From assembly GCA_019636675.1 (NCBI GenBank), contig JAHBXC010000001.1:620001-684000 (forward strand): a stretch of 64,000 bases of DNA, given 5' to 3'. Under the pieces are notes generated by a model that saw only the letters and a program-made list of their open reading frames with translations, did no database searches and was not told the DNA's origin. Made by a program: the position numbers and the translations under genes. Origin of the DNA: Phycisphaeraceae bacterium (GTDB lineage: Bacteria; Planctomycetota; Phycisphaerae; Phycisphaerales; UBA1924). Below are positions 52,877-61,843 of the stretch, piece after piece. Position 1 is the stretch's first letter. Every line of letters starts with the position of its first letter.

Positions 52877-55299
52877 CGGGACGCCCTCGGGTCGGGCGTC
52901 GGAGCCCGCTCGGGCCCGCCCGGGAGATACCCCTCAGCGACGAGCGCGTGCACGATCTGGTTCGCGATCGGCCCGCTGACCTTGCCGCCGCTGCCGCCGT
53001 ACTCCATCATCACCGAGATCACGTAGCGCGGGTCCTTGCCCTTGGGCCCGGCGAGCACGACGAACCACGAGTGATCGCCCGATCGCACGACCATCGGCTC
53101 CATCGGCCCGTCGCCGTCGGGATCGACCACGAGCGGCGGCGCGTCGGCGGTGCCCGTCTTGCCCCAGACATCCACGCCCGGCGCGTTGAAGATCAGGTCG
53201 CGCCGGCCGTCGAAGGTCAGCCGCGTTCCCGTGCCGATCGGATCGTTCACCGAGCGCCACAGCCCGCGCATCGCTTCGCGCACGGCGGATGGGTCCAGAC
53301 GCAGGTCCGTCGCGCGCGGGGCCTCGTCGGCGACGATCCGCGGCGACAGACGCAGCCCGCCGCGCGCCAGCGTCGCCATCGCGTCCGCCGCGTGCAGCGG
53401 AGTCCACGCGACGGGCCCCTGCCCCATCCCCATCAGGATCGCGTCGCTCGGGTTGATCGCGCCGCTGCCCAGCGAGCCGATCACGCCCGGCGCTTCCGGC
53501 CCGATGCCCAGACCGAAGGTCTCGCCCAACCCGTACTCGCGATACAGCCGCTCGATGCCCTTGGGCCCGAGCGCACGCCCGAGGGTGTAGAAATAGATGT
53601 TGCACGACACCGCCAGCGCTTCCTGACCGCTCAGGCCGCCGGCGTGCGCCCCCGAGTGCGTCTGGCCGAAACGCTTGTAAATCCAGCAGCGATACAGGTC
53701 GGTGCGCCCCGGCAGCAGGTGGCCCGTGCACTCGATGTGCTTGTCGAGGCGATGCACCCCCTGCTGGATCGCGCCGACGAGGATCATCGCCTTCACGACC
53801 GACCCGGGGGGATAGATCGCCTCCGTCGCGCGGTCGATCCAGGGCGTGTTGATGCGATCCAGAAAAATCGATCGCGGATCATCGCGGATCTCGTGGCGCG
53901 TGAACGAGGGCGTCGTCACCAGCGCGAGGATCTCGCCGCTCGCAAGATCGAGCACGACGGCGGCGCCGTTGAGGCGTGCGCCGTCGGGCACGTCCGGGTT
54001 GTCGTGCCAGGGCTGCGCGAGGGTAAGACCCAGCTCGGGCGACATCGCCGCCTGCACGCGCGCCTGCAGCGCGATGTCGATCGTCAGCCGGACATCCTCG
54101 CCCGGCGAGGGCTCGGTCGTCTCGACCTCGCCGGTGTCGAGGTGGCGCAGGCGCACGCCGCGAAGCCCGCGCAGGCGATCCTCCTGCGACGCCTCGATCC
54201 CGGTGTGCCCGATGCGATCGCGCTGCGCGTCGTAGAACCCTCGATCGATCGCGCCGGTCTGGGGGTCGAACCGTGGGCGTCGCGCGACGTCCTCGGCGTG
54301 CACGTCGTCGCGCATCCACCCCAGCACGTGCGTGCCCACGCCGCGAACGACGACGGACTTGCTTCCCTCGGACCTCAGCGGCAGGGGCATGCTGCGCAGC
54401 GGGACCTCGACCGTCATCGTCTCGAAGGGGTACTCGCGCAGGCCCGCGTCGTACACGCTCACCCCGGGCAGGTTGTCCGCCAGCCGGCGGATGTCGAGCG
54501 CGACAGAATCGCTCACGCTGCGGAACAGCGCGTGCGACCGGCGCTGCTCGGCGATGGGTCGCGCCACGGCGCGCAGCTCGACCGACACCTCTCGACCAGT
54601 GTTCTCGAGGATCTCGCGCTCCCGCCGCACACGCGCCCGCTCCCACTGGCTGGCGGCGATCCGCTGGACATTCTCGAGCACCGCGGCGCGACGGCGCTGC
54701 ACCTCGTCCTGATCCACGCCAACGAGCTGGCCCAGCAGCGACCACATCTGCTCCAGCTCGTCGTCGAACATCGGGCGATAGCGCGACGCGAGTCGCTCGC
54801 GACCGACGCCGTCCAGCGTCGACCACACGTCGCGATGGCGCTCACGCGCGTGGCGTTCCGCTTCCCGACGCGCCCACTCGCCCGAGATCATCTCGTACTC
54901 GACGCGCACCTCGAAGCTCGGCCGGTCCAGCGCGAGGGCGCGACCCTGCCTGTCGAGGATGCGCCCACGCACCGTGGGAGTCCACTGGCTGCGAAGCAGG
55001 GCACGCTCCGCCCGGGCGGTCAACTCGTCGGCCTTGACCGTCGTCAGGTACCCCACGCGCAGCATGACCGCGCCGAAGGGCACGAAGAACGCCAGCGTCA
55101 GCAGCGCCAGACGCCGGTGGTACATGCTGGGCAGCAGCCGGCGCAGCACGCCCACCCGATCGTCCGACTGGGCGGACCGGGAGCGCCGGAAGCGGCGGTC
55201 GCGTCGGGATAGGGGCCAGGGCAGGCGCACGACAGGGATTATCGGGGGAATCGGGCCCGGGTTCTGCGAAAGCTGGCCCAGATCCGCGAAACAGCGCAC
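52873..55299 (-). CDS. mrdA: Penicillin-binding protein 2, class B transpeptidase
   Basis: A transpeptidase of up to 808 residues. One transmembrane helix (about 60-82) is followed by a dimerisation/pedestal region and the catalytic domain with SxxK in PPGSVVKAM, SxN in VSCNIYF and KTG in WGKTGTAD. It is longer than E. coli PBP2 (633) because of an insert rich in Arg and Glu around residues 130-220. The first start at 55299 is GTG; other starts, GTG at 55230 or ATG before YHRRLALL, are possible. Confidence 0.92.
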   Translation of the reverse strand: MRCFADLGQLSQNPGPIPPIIPVVRLPWPLSRRDRRFRRSRSAQSDDRVGVLRRLLPSMYHRRLALLTLAFFVPFGAVMLRVGYLTTVKADELTARAERALLRSQWTPTVRGRILDRQGRALALDRPSFEVRVEYEMISGEWARREAERHARERHRDVWSTLDGVGRERLASRYRPMFDDELEQMWSLLGQLVGVDQDEVQRRRAAVLENVQRIAASQWERARVRREREILENTGREVSVELRAVARPIAEQRRSHALFRSVSDSVALDIRRLADNLPGVSVYDAGLREYPFETMTVEVPLRSMPLPLRSEGSKSVVVRGVGTHVLGWMRDDVHAEDVARRPRFDPQTGAIDRGFYDAQRDRIGHTGIEASQEDRLRGLRGVRLRHLDTGEVETTEPSPGEDVRLTIDIALQARVQAAMSPELGLTLAQPWHDNPDVPDGARLNGAAVVLDLASGEILALVTTPSFTRHEIRDDPRSIFLDRINTPWIDRATEAIYPPGSVVKAMILVGAIQQGVHRLDKHIECTGHLLPGRTDLYRCWIYKRFGQTHSGAHAGGLSGQEALAVSCNIYFYTLGRALGPKGIERLYREYGLGETFGLGIGPEAPGVIGSLGSGAINPSDAILMGMGQGPVAWTPLHAADAMATLARGGLRLSPRIVADEAPRATDLRLDPSAVREAMRGLWRSVNDPIGTGTRLTFDGRRDLIFNAPGVDVWGKTGTADAPPLVVDPDGDGPMEPMVVRSGDHSWFVVLAGPKGKDPRYVISVMMEYGGSGGKVSGPIANQIVHALVAEGYLPGGPERAPTPDPRASR

Positions 55300-55339
55300 G
55301 GGACGCGCCCCTGACCCCGAAACCGGCGCACCGGGCGCG

Positions 55340-56074
55340 TCAGTCCGCCCCGCGCCGCAGGACCACGGTCGCGTCGTGCCCGCCCTCGAAGTAGTCCTGC
55401 CGGAAGCGGACGAGGGGCGTCTGCGACAGGGCCCACTCCAACACCCGGCGCGTGTCGAACCGATGGGCCGGGCCTGTGTCCCCGCCCCGGATGGTCTCGT
55501 CGCAGCAATCCGAGAGGAAATTGAACGCCAGCGCGTGCCGCGCCACGGGCCACGCGCGCTCCAGCACGCCGATCGCCGCTTCGGTCCTGAGCGTGTTCAG
55601 CGAGCCGGAAAACACCACGACATCCGCTCGCCCGTCCGGCTCGCCCGCGTCGATCGCCGCGCGCGAAAGCAGACCCTCGTCATGGACGAAGTCGCCCCCG
55701 AGGATCAGCGACGGGACGCGGCAGCCGTGAAGGCACGCTCTGGCCGCGCTCGCCAGCGCGTCGACGCCCTCGATCCCGATGTACAGACGCGGCATCGTGG
55801 CGTGCTCGCCCAGATACGCCAGCAGCTCCGCCCGGGCGCAGCCGGCGTCGAGCACCGACAACCCCTCGAACGGGCACTCACGCGCCAGCACCTCGAACCG
55901 CGTGCGCTGATGGCGTTCGCTCGCCCACAGCGTCGCCTCGAAGCACGCGCCGAAGCGATCCACCGCTTCCTGGTAGGGCTTGAGGTGATCGCCCATGCCG
56001 CCGCTCGGCGCGCCGACCTGTGGCTCGGTGGCTTTCAGAGAGCGGGCAACGGACCTGGCGAGTCGGCCGAGCAT
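55340..56074 (-). CDS. SAM-dependent methyltransferase
   Basis: A 244-residue class I methyltransferase with the SAM loop LDAGCARAELLAYLG and an acidic residue at the end of strand 2 (YIGIEGVD). The ATG 56074 gives MLGRLARSVARS; the frame to 56194 overlaps the divergent amidohydrolase gene. The substrate is unknown. It lies upstream of mrdA in the same direction with a 40-bp gap. Confidence 0.78.
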   Translation of the reverse strand: MLGRLARSVARSLKATEPQVGAPSGGMGDHLKPYQEAVDRFGACFEATLWASERHQRTRFEVLARECPFEGLSVLDAGCARAELLAYLGEHATMPRLYIGIEGVDALASAARACLHGCRVPSLILGGDFVHDEGLLSRAAIDAGEPDGRADVVVFSGSLNTLRTEAAIGVLERAWPVARHALAFNFLSDCCDETIRGGDTGPAHRFDTRRVLEWALSQTPLVRFRQDYFEGGHDATVVLRRGAD

Positions 56075-56111
56075 GAACAGGATCCTATCGCGCCGGCGCG
56101 TACCATCGCGT

Positions 56112-57245
56112 ATGAGCCAGGCCAATCTGCGCGCCGATGGATCAACCACGCCAACCACCACGCCCGGGGCCCCTTCCTCGCCCACTCCCGCCAACCGATT
56201 GCGGCTCGACTACCGCGCCGAAGCCGCGCGCATGGGCCCGCCCCCCTGCCCCATCATCGACGCCCACTCCCATATCAACGGAGACCGGGCGTCCGCCATC
56301 TTCAACGAGGCCCGCTCGCTCTACGGCGTCTCGCGCGTCTACTCGATGTCGCGCCTCGAAGACGCGCCGCTCGTCGTCAAGAACATGGGCGACGCGATCC
56401 GCTTCATCGCCGTCCCCAACTTCATGAGCGAGAACCGCAGGCACGCGCACACGCAGGGATACCTCGACGACATCACCCGATGGAACCACGAGTTCGGCGC
56501 GAAGATCCTCAAGTTCTGGTGTGCCCCACGCGGCGTCGACTACGCCGCCGAGATCGGCGACCCCGACATGATGCGCCTCGACGGACCCTGGCGGCGCAAA
56601 CAGATGGAGCGCGGCGCCGATCTGGGCATGCTCTTCATGGCGCACATCGCCGACCCCGACACCTGGTTCCAGACCAAATACGCCGACGCTTCGAAGTACG
56701 GCACGAAGGCCCAGCAGTACGAGCCCCTCGAGAAACTCGGCGCCGAGTACACGCAGCCCTGGATCATCGCCCACATGGGCGGATGGCCCGAGGACATCGA
56801 CTTCCTCGACGGCCTGCTGACGCGCCGACCGAATTTTTACCTCGACACCTCCGCCACCAAGTGGATCGTGCGCGAACTCTCGAAGCACCCGCGCGCGAAA
56901 CTCCTCGCGTTCCTCGAGAAGTGGCGCGGGCGCCTGCTCTTCGGCTCCGACATCGTGACTATGGACGCCCACCTCACCCCCGAGGACGGCTATCGCGGCA
57001 TGGGCGAACTCTCGAACACCCCCGAGGGCGCCTTCGACCTCTACGCCAGCCGCTATTGGGCGCTGCGCACCATGTGGGAAACCGACTACGAGGGCGAATC
57101 CCCCATCGCCGACCCCGACCTGATGCTCGTCGAGCCCACGAAACACGACGCGATGTCGGCGCCGCGACTGGTGGGCAGGTCGCTGCCGAAGGAGCTGCTG
57201 AAGGCTCTCTACCACGACGCCGCGGCAACCTTGCTGAGGGATTGA
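56112..57245 (+). CDS. Amidohydrolase-2 family metal-dependent hydrolase
   Basis: A 377-residue TIM-barrel hydrolase. The metal site residues are visible: IIDAHSHIN near residue 48, FMAHIAD, IIAHMGG and LLFGSDIVT near 280. The length and motif order fit the decarboxylase-like Amidohydro_2 group. The N-terminal about 30 residues are Thr/Pro-rich and probably disordered. ATG 56112 is preceded by no strong ribosome site. It is divergent from the methyltransferase gene with 37 bp between starts. Confidence 0.83.
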   Translation: MSQANLRADGSTTPTTTPGAPSSPTPANRLRLDYRAEAARMGPPPCPIIDAHSHINGDRASAIFNEARSLYGVSRVYSMSRLEDAPLVVKNMGDAIRFIAVPNFMSENRRHAHTQGYLDDITRWNHEFGAKILKFWCAPRGVDYAAEIGDPDMMRLDGPWRRKQMERGADLGMLFMAHIADPDTWFQTKYADASKYGTKAQQYEPLEKLGAEYTQPWIIAHMGGWPEDIDFLDGLLTRRPNFYLDTSATKWIVRELSKHPRAKLLAFLEKWRGRLLFGSDIVTMDAHLTPEDGYRGMGELSNTPEGAFDLYASRYWALRTMWETDYEGESPIADPDLMLVEPTKHDAMSAPRLVGRSLPKELLKALYHDAAATLLRD

Positions 57246-57300
57246 TCCCTTTCGATTTTCTACTTGTGCTGACGCGGACCATCCGCTATTTTGCTCTCGC

Positions 57301-57319
57301 GAGTTCCGGGTCGGAACTC
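57301..57319 (+). promoter_or_regulatory. Stem-loop just before ribosome site of metallopeptidase gene
   Basis: GAGTTCC, a 5-base loop, GGAACTC, followed by CGGGAG and the ATG at 57333. The stem ends two bases before the ribosome site, so it may affect translation or 5'-end stability. It could also be a weak terminator of the upstream gene, but no T tract follows. Confidence 0.45.
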
Positions 57320-57332
57320 CGGGAGTAACCCA

Positions 57333-58373
57333 ATGTCACGCAAGCGCTTCTCGTCCTCGTTTGTCGTTGCCTTCTCGACGCTCTCCGCCCTCACGCACGC
57401 CGGCGAGACCGAGTGTCTCTCCACCCCCACGCCCGAAGAGGTCGAGATCATCCGCTCGCTCGATCGCGCCGGCGTCTACTCCCTGCGCGAGGACAACCAG
57501 GGCGTCCGCTATGTCCCCCTCACGCTCCACATCGTCCGCACTAGCGAGGGAACTGGCGGCATCGACATCGAGCAGGTTTTCCAGTCCGTCGTCGACAGCA
57601 ACGCCGCCTTCGCCCAGGCTGGCATCGTGTTCTGCGTGCCCGGTGAGATCCGGTATGTCGACAACGATACCTTCTACTTCGCGCTCAACACGCGCCCACT
57701 GTTCGACGAACTCCGTCGGCGAAACCCGGCGCCCGGGACAATCAATATCTATTTCGCCCCGGATCCGCGAAGCAACGGATCGAGCATCTGCGGCACCGCT
57801 TCGTTCACGACGAGCCCCGTGCAGGGGATCATCGTCAAGAACTCCTGCGCCGGCCTGCCCAGCAACCCCTCCACCGTCCCCCACGAGATCGGCCACTACC
57901 TCGATCTCTATCACACACACGAGACCGCCTTCGGACGGGAATGCACGGACGCCAGCAACTGCGACGTTGCTGGCGATCTCATCTGCGACACTCCCGCCGA
58001 CCCCAACCTCACGAACCGGGTCAGCACGGCTTGCCAGTACACCGGCGTCGTCGCGCCGACCTGCGGCGGCCTGCCCTACGCGCCGGACACTCTGAACCTG
58101 ATGTCCTATTCCCGGAAGACTTGCCGCACGGACTTCACGCCTCAGCAGGTCGCCCGTATGCGCGCCACGCTCCACAATCTCCGCCCGCAGTACATCCGGG
58201 AACTGCCGGGCGACGCAACGCAGGACGGCGTGGTCGATTTCGCCGATCTCAGCATCGTGCTGACTTCGTTCGGCGCCATCGACGGCGGGACCGGGGATGT
58301 CAACGCCGACGGGGGCATCGACTTCGCCGACCTGAACATCGTGCTCACAGCATTCGGCCAGCCCTGCCGCTGA
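57333..58373 (+). CDS. Secreted M43-like metallopeptidase with dockerin repeats
   Basis: A 346-residue exported peptidase. Signal peptide about 1-23 (LTHA). The zinc site is HEIGHYLDLYH with His184, Glu185, His188 and His194, and the Met-turn is NLMSYS, which fits the pappalysin (M43) family; Asp replaces the usual Gly in the motif. The last about 60 residues hold two dockerin-like loops, GDATQDGVVDFADLSIVL and GDVNADGGIDFADLNIVL. ATG 57333 has GGGAG 7 bases upstream. Its role may be scavenging or processing of surface proteins. Confidence 0.88.
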   Translation: MSRKRFSSSFVVAFSTLSALTHAGETECLSTPTPEEVEIIRSLDRAGVYSLREDNQGVRYVPLTLHIVRTSEGTGGIDIEQVFQSVVDSNAAFAQAGIVFCVPGEIRYVDNDTFYFALNTRPLFDELRRRNPAPGTINIYFAPDPRSNGSSICGTASFTTSPVQGIIVKNSCAGLPSNPSTVPHEIGHYLDLYHTHETAFGRECTDASNCDVAGDLICDTPADPNLTNRVSTACQYTGVVAPTCGGLPYAPDTLNLMSYSRKTCRTDFTPQQVARMRATLHNLRPQYIRELPGDATQDGVVDFADLSIVLTSFGAIDGGTGDVNADGGIDFADLNIVLTAFGQPCR

Positions 58374-58385
58374 GGAACGGTCCGG

Positions 58386-59387
58386 TCACCCCAGCGGATC
58401 GGGCCGGTACAACTTCGTCCCCAGACCCCAGTGCTTCTCGGTGAAATTGCCGCCCAGATCGAACTCACGCTCGATCTCCGGGCGTGCCGCGCTCAGCGCC
58501 ATGGTGGTCTTCGCGTCGAGGTTGTCGAGGATCGAGATGAAGATCGCCTCGGGGGTCGAGGGGATCTTGGCGGCGCCGTACTCGGGGATGCCGTGGTGCG
58601 ACAGGATGATGTGCTGCAGCACGGTGATGAACCCGGCCGGCATGCGCACGCCGTGCGCGGCCATCGCCTGCTGCGACTTGTCGTGCAGCATGATCGCGCC
58701 CTCGACGATGTGCCCGACCAGATCGCCGCGATCGGTGTAGTTGAACCCCGTCTCCCACGACAGTTCGCGCGTCTTGCCCAGGTCGTGCAGGAACAGACCG
58801 AGCAGCACGACATCGCGGCTGAGCTTCGGATAGAGCGGCAGCAGCGCCTCGGCGACCTTCAGCAGTTGCAGCGTGTGCTCGAGCAGCCCGCCAAGGTACG
58901 CGTGGTGCATCGACCGCGCCGCCGGAGCGTGCCGGAAGTGGTCCATCAGCATCTCGTCGTCGAGATAGGTCTGCGCGAGCGCCTTGGCGGCGGGGTGCTG
59001 GAGCGTCCCGAGGACCCCGACGACCTCCTGGAACATCCCCGGGATGCTCTTGGTGGTGGTGGGCAGCAGTTCCTGGAGTTGCTTGGCGGAGGGCTCGATC
59101 GGGTCGATCGTGTGGATGATGAGCTGGAGCTCGCCCTGGTAGGGCTGGGTCTCGCCCTCGGCCCACACGAAGCCCTCGGCGCCGATGCGCGAGAAGAGGG
59201 AGTCGGGCACCGACCACATGCGCGCCGGCAGTTCGCCCGTCTTATCGCGGAAGAGGCACTTGAGGTACGGCTTGCCCGTCTTGGTCATGCCGCGCTGGGC
59301 GTTCATCATGGCGAAGATGCCCTGGAACCGCTCCGAGGGGCGGAAATCCTTGATGAAGACGCGTTCCGAAGTGCTCATCGTGCTCAT
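58386..59387 (-). CDS. OB-fold/HD-domain 3'-5' exoribonuclease-like protein (YhaM type)
   Basis: A 333-residue protein. The N-terminal about 90 residues form an OB-fold nucleic-acid binding domain (FIKDFRPSERFQGIF, KTGELPARMW). The HD phosphohydrolase domain follows with SMHHAYLGGLLEHT, FLHDLGK and ILSHHG, as in B. subtilis YhaM. The likely activity is 3'-5' degradation of RNA or DNA. ATG 59387 is the best start; another frame upstream to 60230 overlaps two small genes and is not coding. Confidence 0.9.
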   Translation of the reverse strand: MSTMSTSERVFIKDFRPSERFQGIFAMMNAQRGMTKTGKPYLKCLFRDKTGELPARMWSVPDSLFSRIGAEGFVWAEGETQPYQGELQLIIHTIDPIEPSAKQLQELLPTTTKSIPGMFQEVVGVLGTLQHPAAKALAQTYLDDEMLMDHFRHAPAARSMHHAYLGGLLEHTLQLLKVAEALLPLYPKLSRDVVLLGLFLHDLGKTRELSWETGFNYTDRGDLVGHIVEGAIMLHDKSQQAMAAHGVRMPAGFITVLQHIILSHHGIPEYGAAKIPSTPEAIFISILDNLDAKTTMALSAARPEIEREFDLGGNFTEKHWGLGTKLYRPDPLG

Positions 59388-59463
59388 TGACCCTCTCTCG
59401 ATCCGGGCTCCCGCCCACCGGCGTGTCGTGGCTGAGGGCCAGTGTAGCCGCTTTGGCTCTCCC

Positions 59464-59557
59464 CCCTCCCGCTCGCGGGAGGGGGACGGTGGAGGGCCCT
59501 GGGGATTCACGCACCATCCAGATCCCCCTCCCCCACCCCCTCCCGCGAGCGGGAGGG
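59464..59557. repeat. Pair of REP-like palindromes
   Basis: CCCTCCCGC-TC-GCGGGAGGG at 59464-59483 and CCCTCCCGC-GA-GCGGGAGGG at 59538-59557 are reverse complements of each other. Related imperfect copies occur near 43580-43612 and 44505-44530. This is the layout of REP/BIME elements in intergenic space. Confidence 0.75.
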
Positions 59558-59614
59558 GTGAAGGACACGCCCCCGTGGCACGGCTGCGCCGTACCACGCC
59601 ACCCCTTTCTTCAA

Positions 59615-59643
59615 CCTCTGCGTCCTCTGCGCCCTCCGCGGTG
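59615..59643. repeat. Short 9-base periodic repeat
   Basis: CCTCTGCGT, CCTCTGCGC and CCTCCGCGG follow one another with a 9-base period, next to the REP-like pair. I recall similar short repeats from intergenic regions of Planctomycetes and Verrucomicrobia; the function is unknown. Confidence 0.6.
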
Positions 59644-59653
59644 AGTCTCTCTC

Positions 59654-59929
59654 TTACTCCGACGAGCCGCACTCCGGGCACACGCCCCCGGGCACGCCCG
59701 AGCGGTCGTAGCCGCAGCGTTCGCACAGGCGCTTCGCGCGCCGGGACGCGCTGCGCCCCTTCTGGAACTCGATCACCAGCAGCAGCGCGACGCCGTACAC
59801 AAACAGCAGAGGCAGCGCGAAGCACGCGCCCTGCCCACCGAGCATCCGTATCGCCTGCGCGACCAGCCACGCCATCCCGGCCAGGGGCAGCACGATCGCG
59901 ACCAGGATGAACAGGAGTTTGCCGAACAC
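59654..59929 (-). CDS. Small membrane protein with C-terminal zinc ribbon
   Basis: A 91-residue protein with two hydrophobic helices (about 5-27 and 36-55) and a C-terminal zinc ribbon, CERCGYD...CPECG. This is a type common in Planctomycetes, function unknown. It follows the next small gene of the same design by 3 bp, and both face the same direction. Confidence 0.75.
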   Translation of the reverse strand: MFGKLLFILVAIVLPLAGMAWLVAQAIRMLGGQGACFALPLLFVYGVALLLVIEFQKGRSASRRAKRLCERCGYDRSGVPGGVCPECGSSE

Positions 59930-59932
59930 GCG

Positions 59933-60289
59933 TCAAGTGTTGCCCGGAAGCACCGGGATGTCTCGCCCCGGCGCGACCCCGGGAGGAAACCGCTCCCCGC
60001 ATTCCGGACATCGCAGCCCCTCGACATCGCGCAGCGGGTAGGCGCACGCGACGCACAGCCCCCGCGCGCGGCGCGTCCGCTCGGCGCGCACGAGCAGCGC
60101 GAGCCAGACCATCACGAACACCGGCGCCGCGCCCAGCAGCGCGAGCACGCCGATCGCGCCTCGTTCCGCCCACGGCGAGACGCGCTCCGCCGCCGCGACC
60201 AGCCACGACCCCCAGGTGATCGACAGACAAGGCAGCGGCAGCGTGATCGCCGCGAGGATCTGGAGTGTGAGGGTAAGGCGGGGCTTCAC
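59933..60289 (-). CDS. Second small membrane protein with zinc ribbon
   Basis: A 118-residue protein with two or three hydrophobic helices (about 7-28, 44-70) and a zinc ribbon with CVACAYP and CPECGERF. It has the same layout as the next gene downstream and probably arose from the same family. ATG 60289 is close after the rarA gene end (25 bp). Function unknown. Confidence 0.75.
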   Translation of the reverse strand: MKPRLTLTLQILAAITLPLPCLSITWGSWLVAAAERVSPWAERGAIGVLALLGAAPVFVMVWLALLVRAERTRRARGLCVACAYPLRDVEGLRCPECGERFPPGVAPGRDIPVLPGNT

Positions 60290-60314
60290 GACACTTCGTT
60301 CGAGCGCGCCCCTG

Positions 60315-61688
60315 TCAGGGATTCGGCGCGCGGCCGCCTCGCTTCACCCTGCGCACCTCGTCCAGGCGCTCCTTCAACTTCTGCTCCAGCCCCCGGTCCG
60401 TCGGGCGGTAGTACTCCTTGTCCACGCCCAGGTAACTCTGCTCGCTCACGCCCCCGATGCTCGTGTTCGCGCCGGTGTCGTGGGTGTACTCGTAGCGCTG
60501 GCGCCCCTTCGCGAAGCGCGGGTCGTTCTCGCTCTCCGCCTTGTTCGGGCTCTGCAGGAAGACGGGGACCGGGATCGTGCGCCCCTCCTTCACATCCGCC
60601 ATCGCCTCGTTGATCGCGACATAACTCGCGTTGCTTTTGGGCGCGAGCGCCAGGTAGATCGCGCACTGGCTCAGCGTGATCCGCGCCTCGGGCATGCCGA
60701 TGCGCTCGACGAGTTCCCAGGTCGCCGCCGCCACCTGAATCCCCCTCGGGTCGGCGTTGCCGATGTCCTCGCTCGCGAGGATCGCCAGCCGGCGCGCGAT
60801 GAAGTTCGGGTCCTCGCCACCCTCCAGCATCCGCGCGATCCAGTACACCGCGGCGTCCGGATCGCTCCCACGCACGCTCTTGATCATCGCGCTGATCGAG
60901 TCGTAATGCTCGTCGCCGCCCGGCGCGTAGACGACCGCCTTCTGCTGGATCGACTGCTCCGCGTCGTCCTTCGTGATGTGGATCGCCTTGCCGGGAGCGC
61001 CCTCGCGCTGCCCGCTCGTCACCGCGACTTCCAGCGCCGTCAGCGCGCGCCGGGCGTCGCCGTCGCTCTTGATCGCCCACACGCGCAGCGCGTCGTCGTC
61101 GATGGTGATCGTCAGGCGACCGAACCCCCGATCCTCGTCGGCGATCGCGCGCCGGACGATTCGCACGATCGCGTCTTCGCTCAGCGGCTCGAGCCGGAAC
61201 AGCGTGCTGCGGCTGACCAGCGCCGAGTTCACGGTGAACAGCGGGTTCTCCGTCGTCGCGCCGATCAGCGTGATCATCCCGCGCTCGACATCGCCCAGCA
61301 GCACATCCTGCTGGCTCTTGCTGAAGCGATGGATCTCGTCGAGGAACAGGATCGTCCGCCTGCCGCTGCCCTCCAGGCGCGCGCCCGCCTCGTCGATGAT
61401 CTCCCGGATCCGCTTCACCCCCACGCTCGCGGCGTTCTCGCGCTCGAACGCCCGGTCCGTGGCGTTGGCGATCACCTCGGCGAGCGTCGTCTTCCCCGTC
61501 CCCGGGGGCCCGTGCAGGATGATCGAGGTCATCGCCCCCGACTCGATCATCTTCCGGAGCAGTCTGCCCTCCCCGATGATGTGCCCCTGCCCCTCGTACT
61601 CATCGAGCGTGCGCGGGCGCATCCGCCACGCGAGGGGCGACGCCTTCTCTCGCGCTTCCGCCCGACGCGTTGCCCACAGGTCGCTCAT
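60315..61688 (-). CDS. rarA: Replication-associated recombination protein A (RarA/MgsA)
   Basis: A 457-residue clamp-loader-like AAA+ ATPase that acts at stalled replication forks. Motifs: RPRTLDEYEGQGHI at the N-terminus, Walker A GPPGTGKTT, Walker B ILFLDEIHRF, sensor ATTENP and the C-terminal family block with EDIGNADPR. ATG 61688 gives the family start MSDLWATRR. The frame to 61844 is upstream artefact. The gene is divergent from the SulP transporter. Confidence 0.95.
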   Translation of the reverse strand: MSDLWATRRAEAREKASPLAWRMRPRTLDEYEGQGHIIGEGRLLRKMIESGAMTSIILHGPPGTGKTTLAEVIANATDRAFERENAASVGVKRIREIIDEAGARLEGSGRRTILFLDEIHRFSKSQQDVLLGDVERGMITLIGATTENPLFTVNSALVSRSTLFRLEPLSEDAIVRIVRRAIADEDRGFGRLTITIDDDALRVWAIKSDGDARRALTALEVAVTSGQREGAPGKAIHITKDDAEQSIQQKAVVYAPGGDEHYDSISAMIKSVRGSDPDAAVYWIARMLEGGEDPNFIARRLAILASEDIGNADPRGIQVAAATWELVERIGMPEARITLSQCAIYLALAPKSNASYVAINEAMADVKEGRTIPVPVFLQSPNKAESENDPRFAKGRQRYEYTHDTGANTSIGGVSEQSYLGVDKEYYRPTDRGLEQKLKERLDEVRRVKRGGRAPNP

Positions 61689-61843
61689 CGGGGAATGGTA
61701 CGGAGGGGGCGCCGGCCCGGGTCCGAAGCGATTCTGCGCTGAAAGCGTGACTCCCGGAACGCCGATGCAATGATGTACGCTCGCACCGACACCTCCATGC
61801 CCCTCCCCCGGCCCTCTCGGGCCCGGCCTTCCACGGCCCCCCA

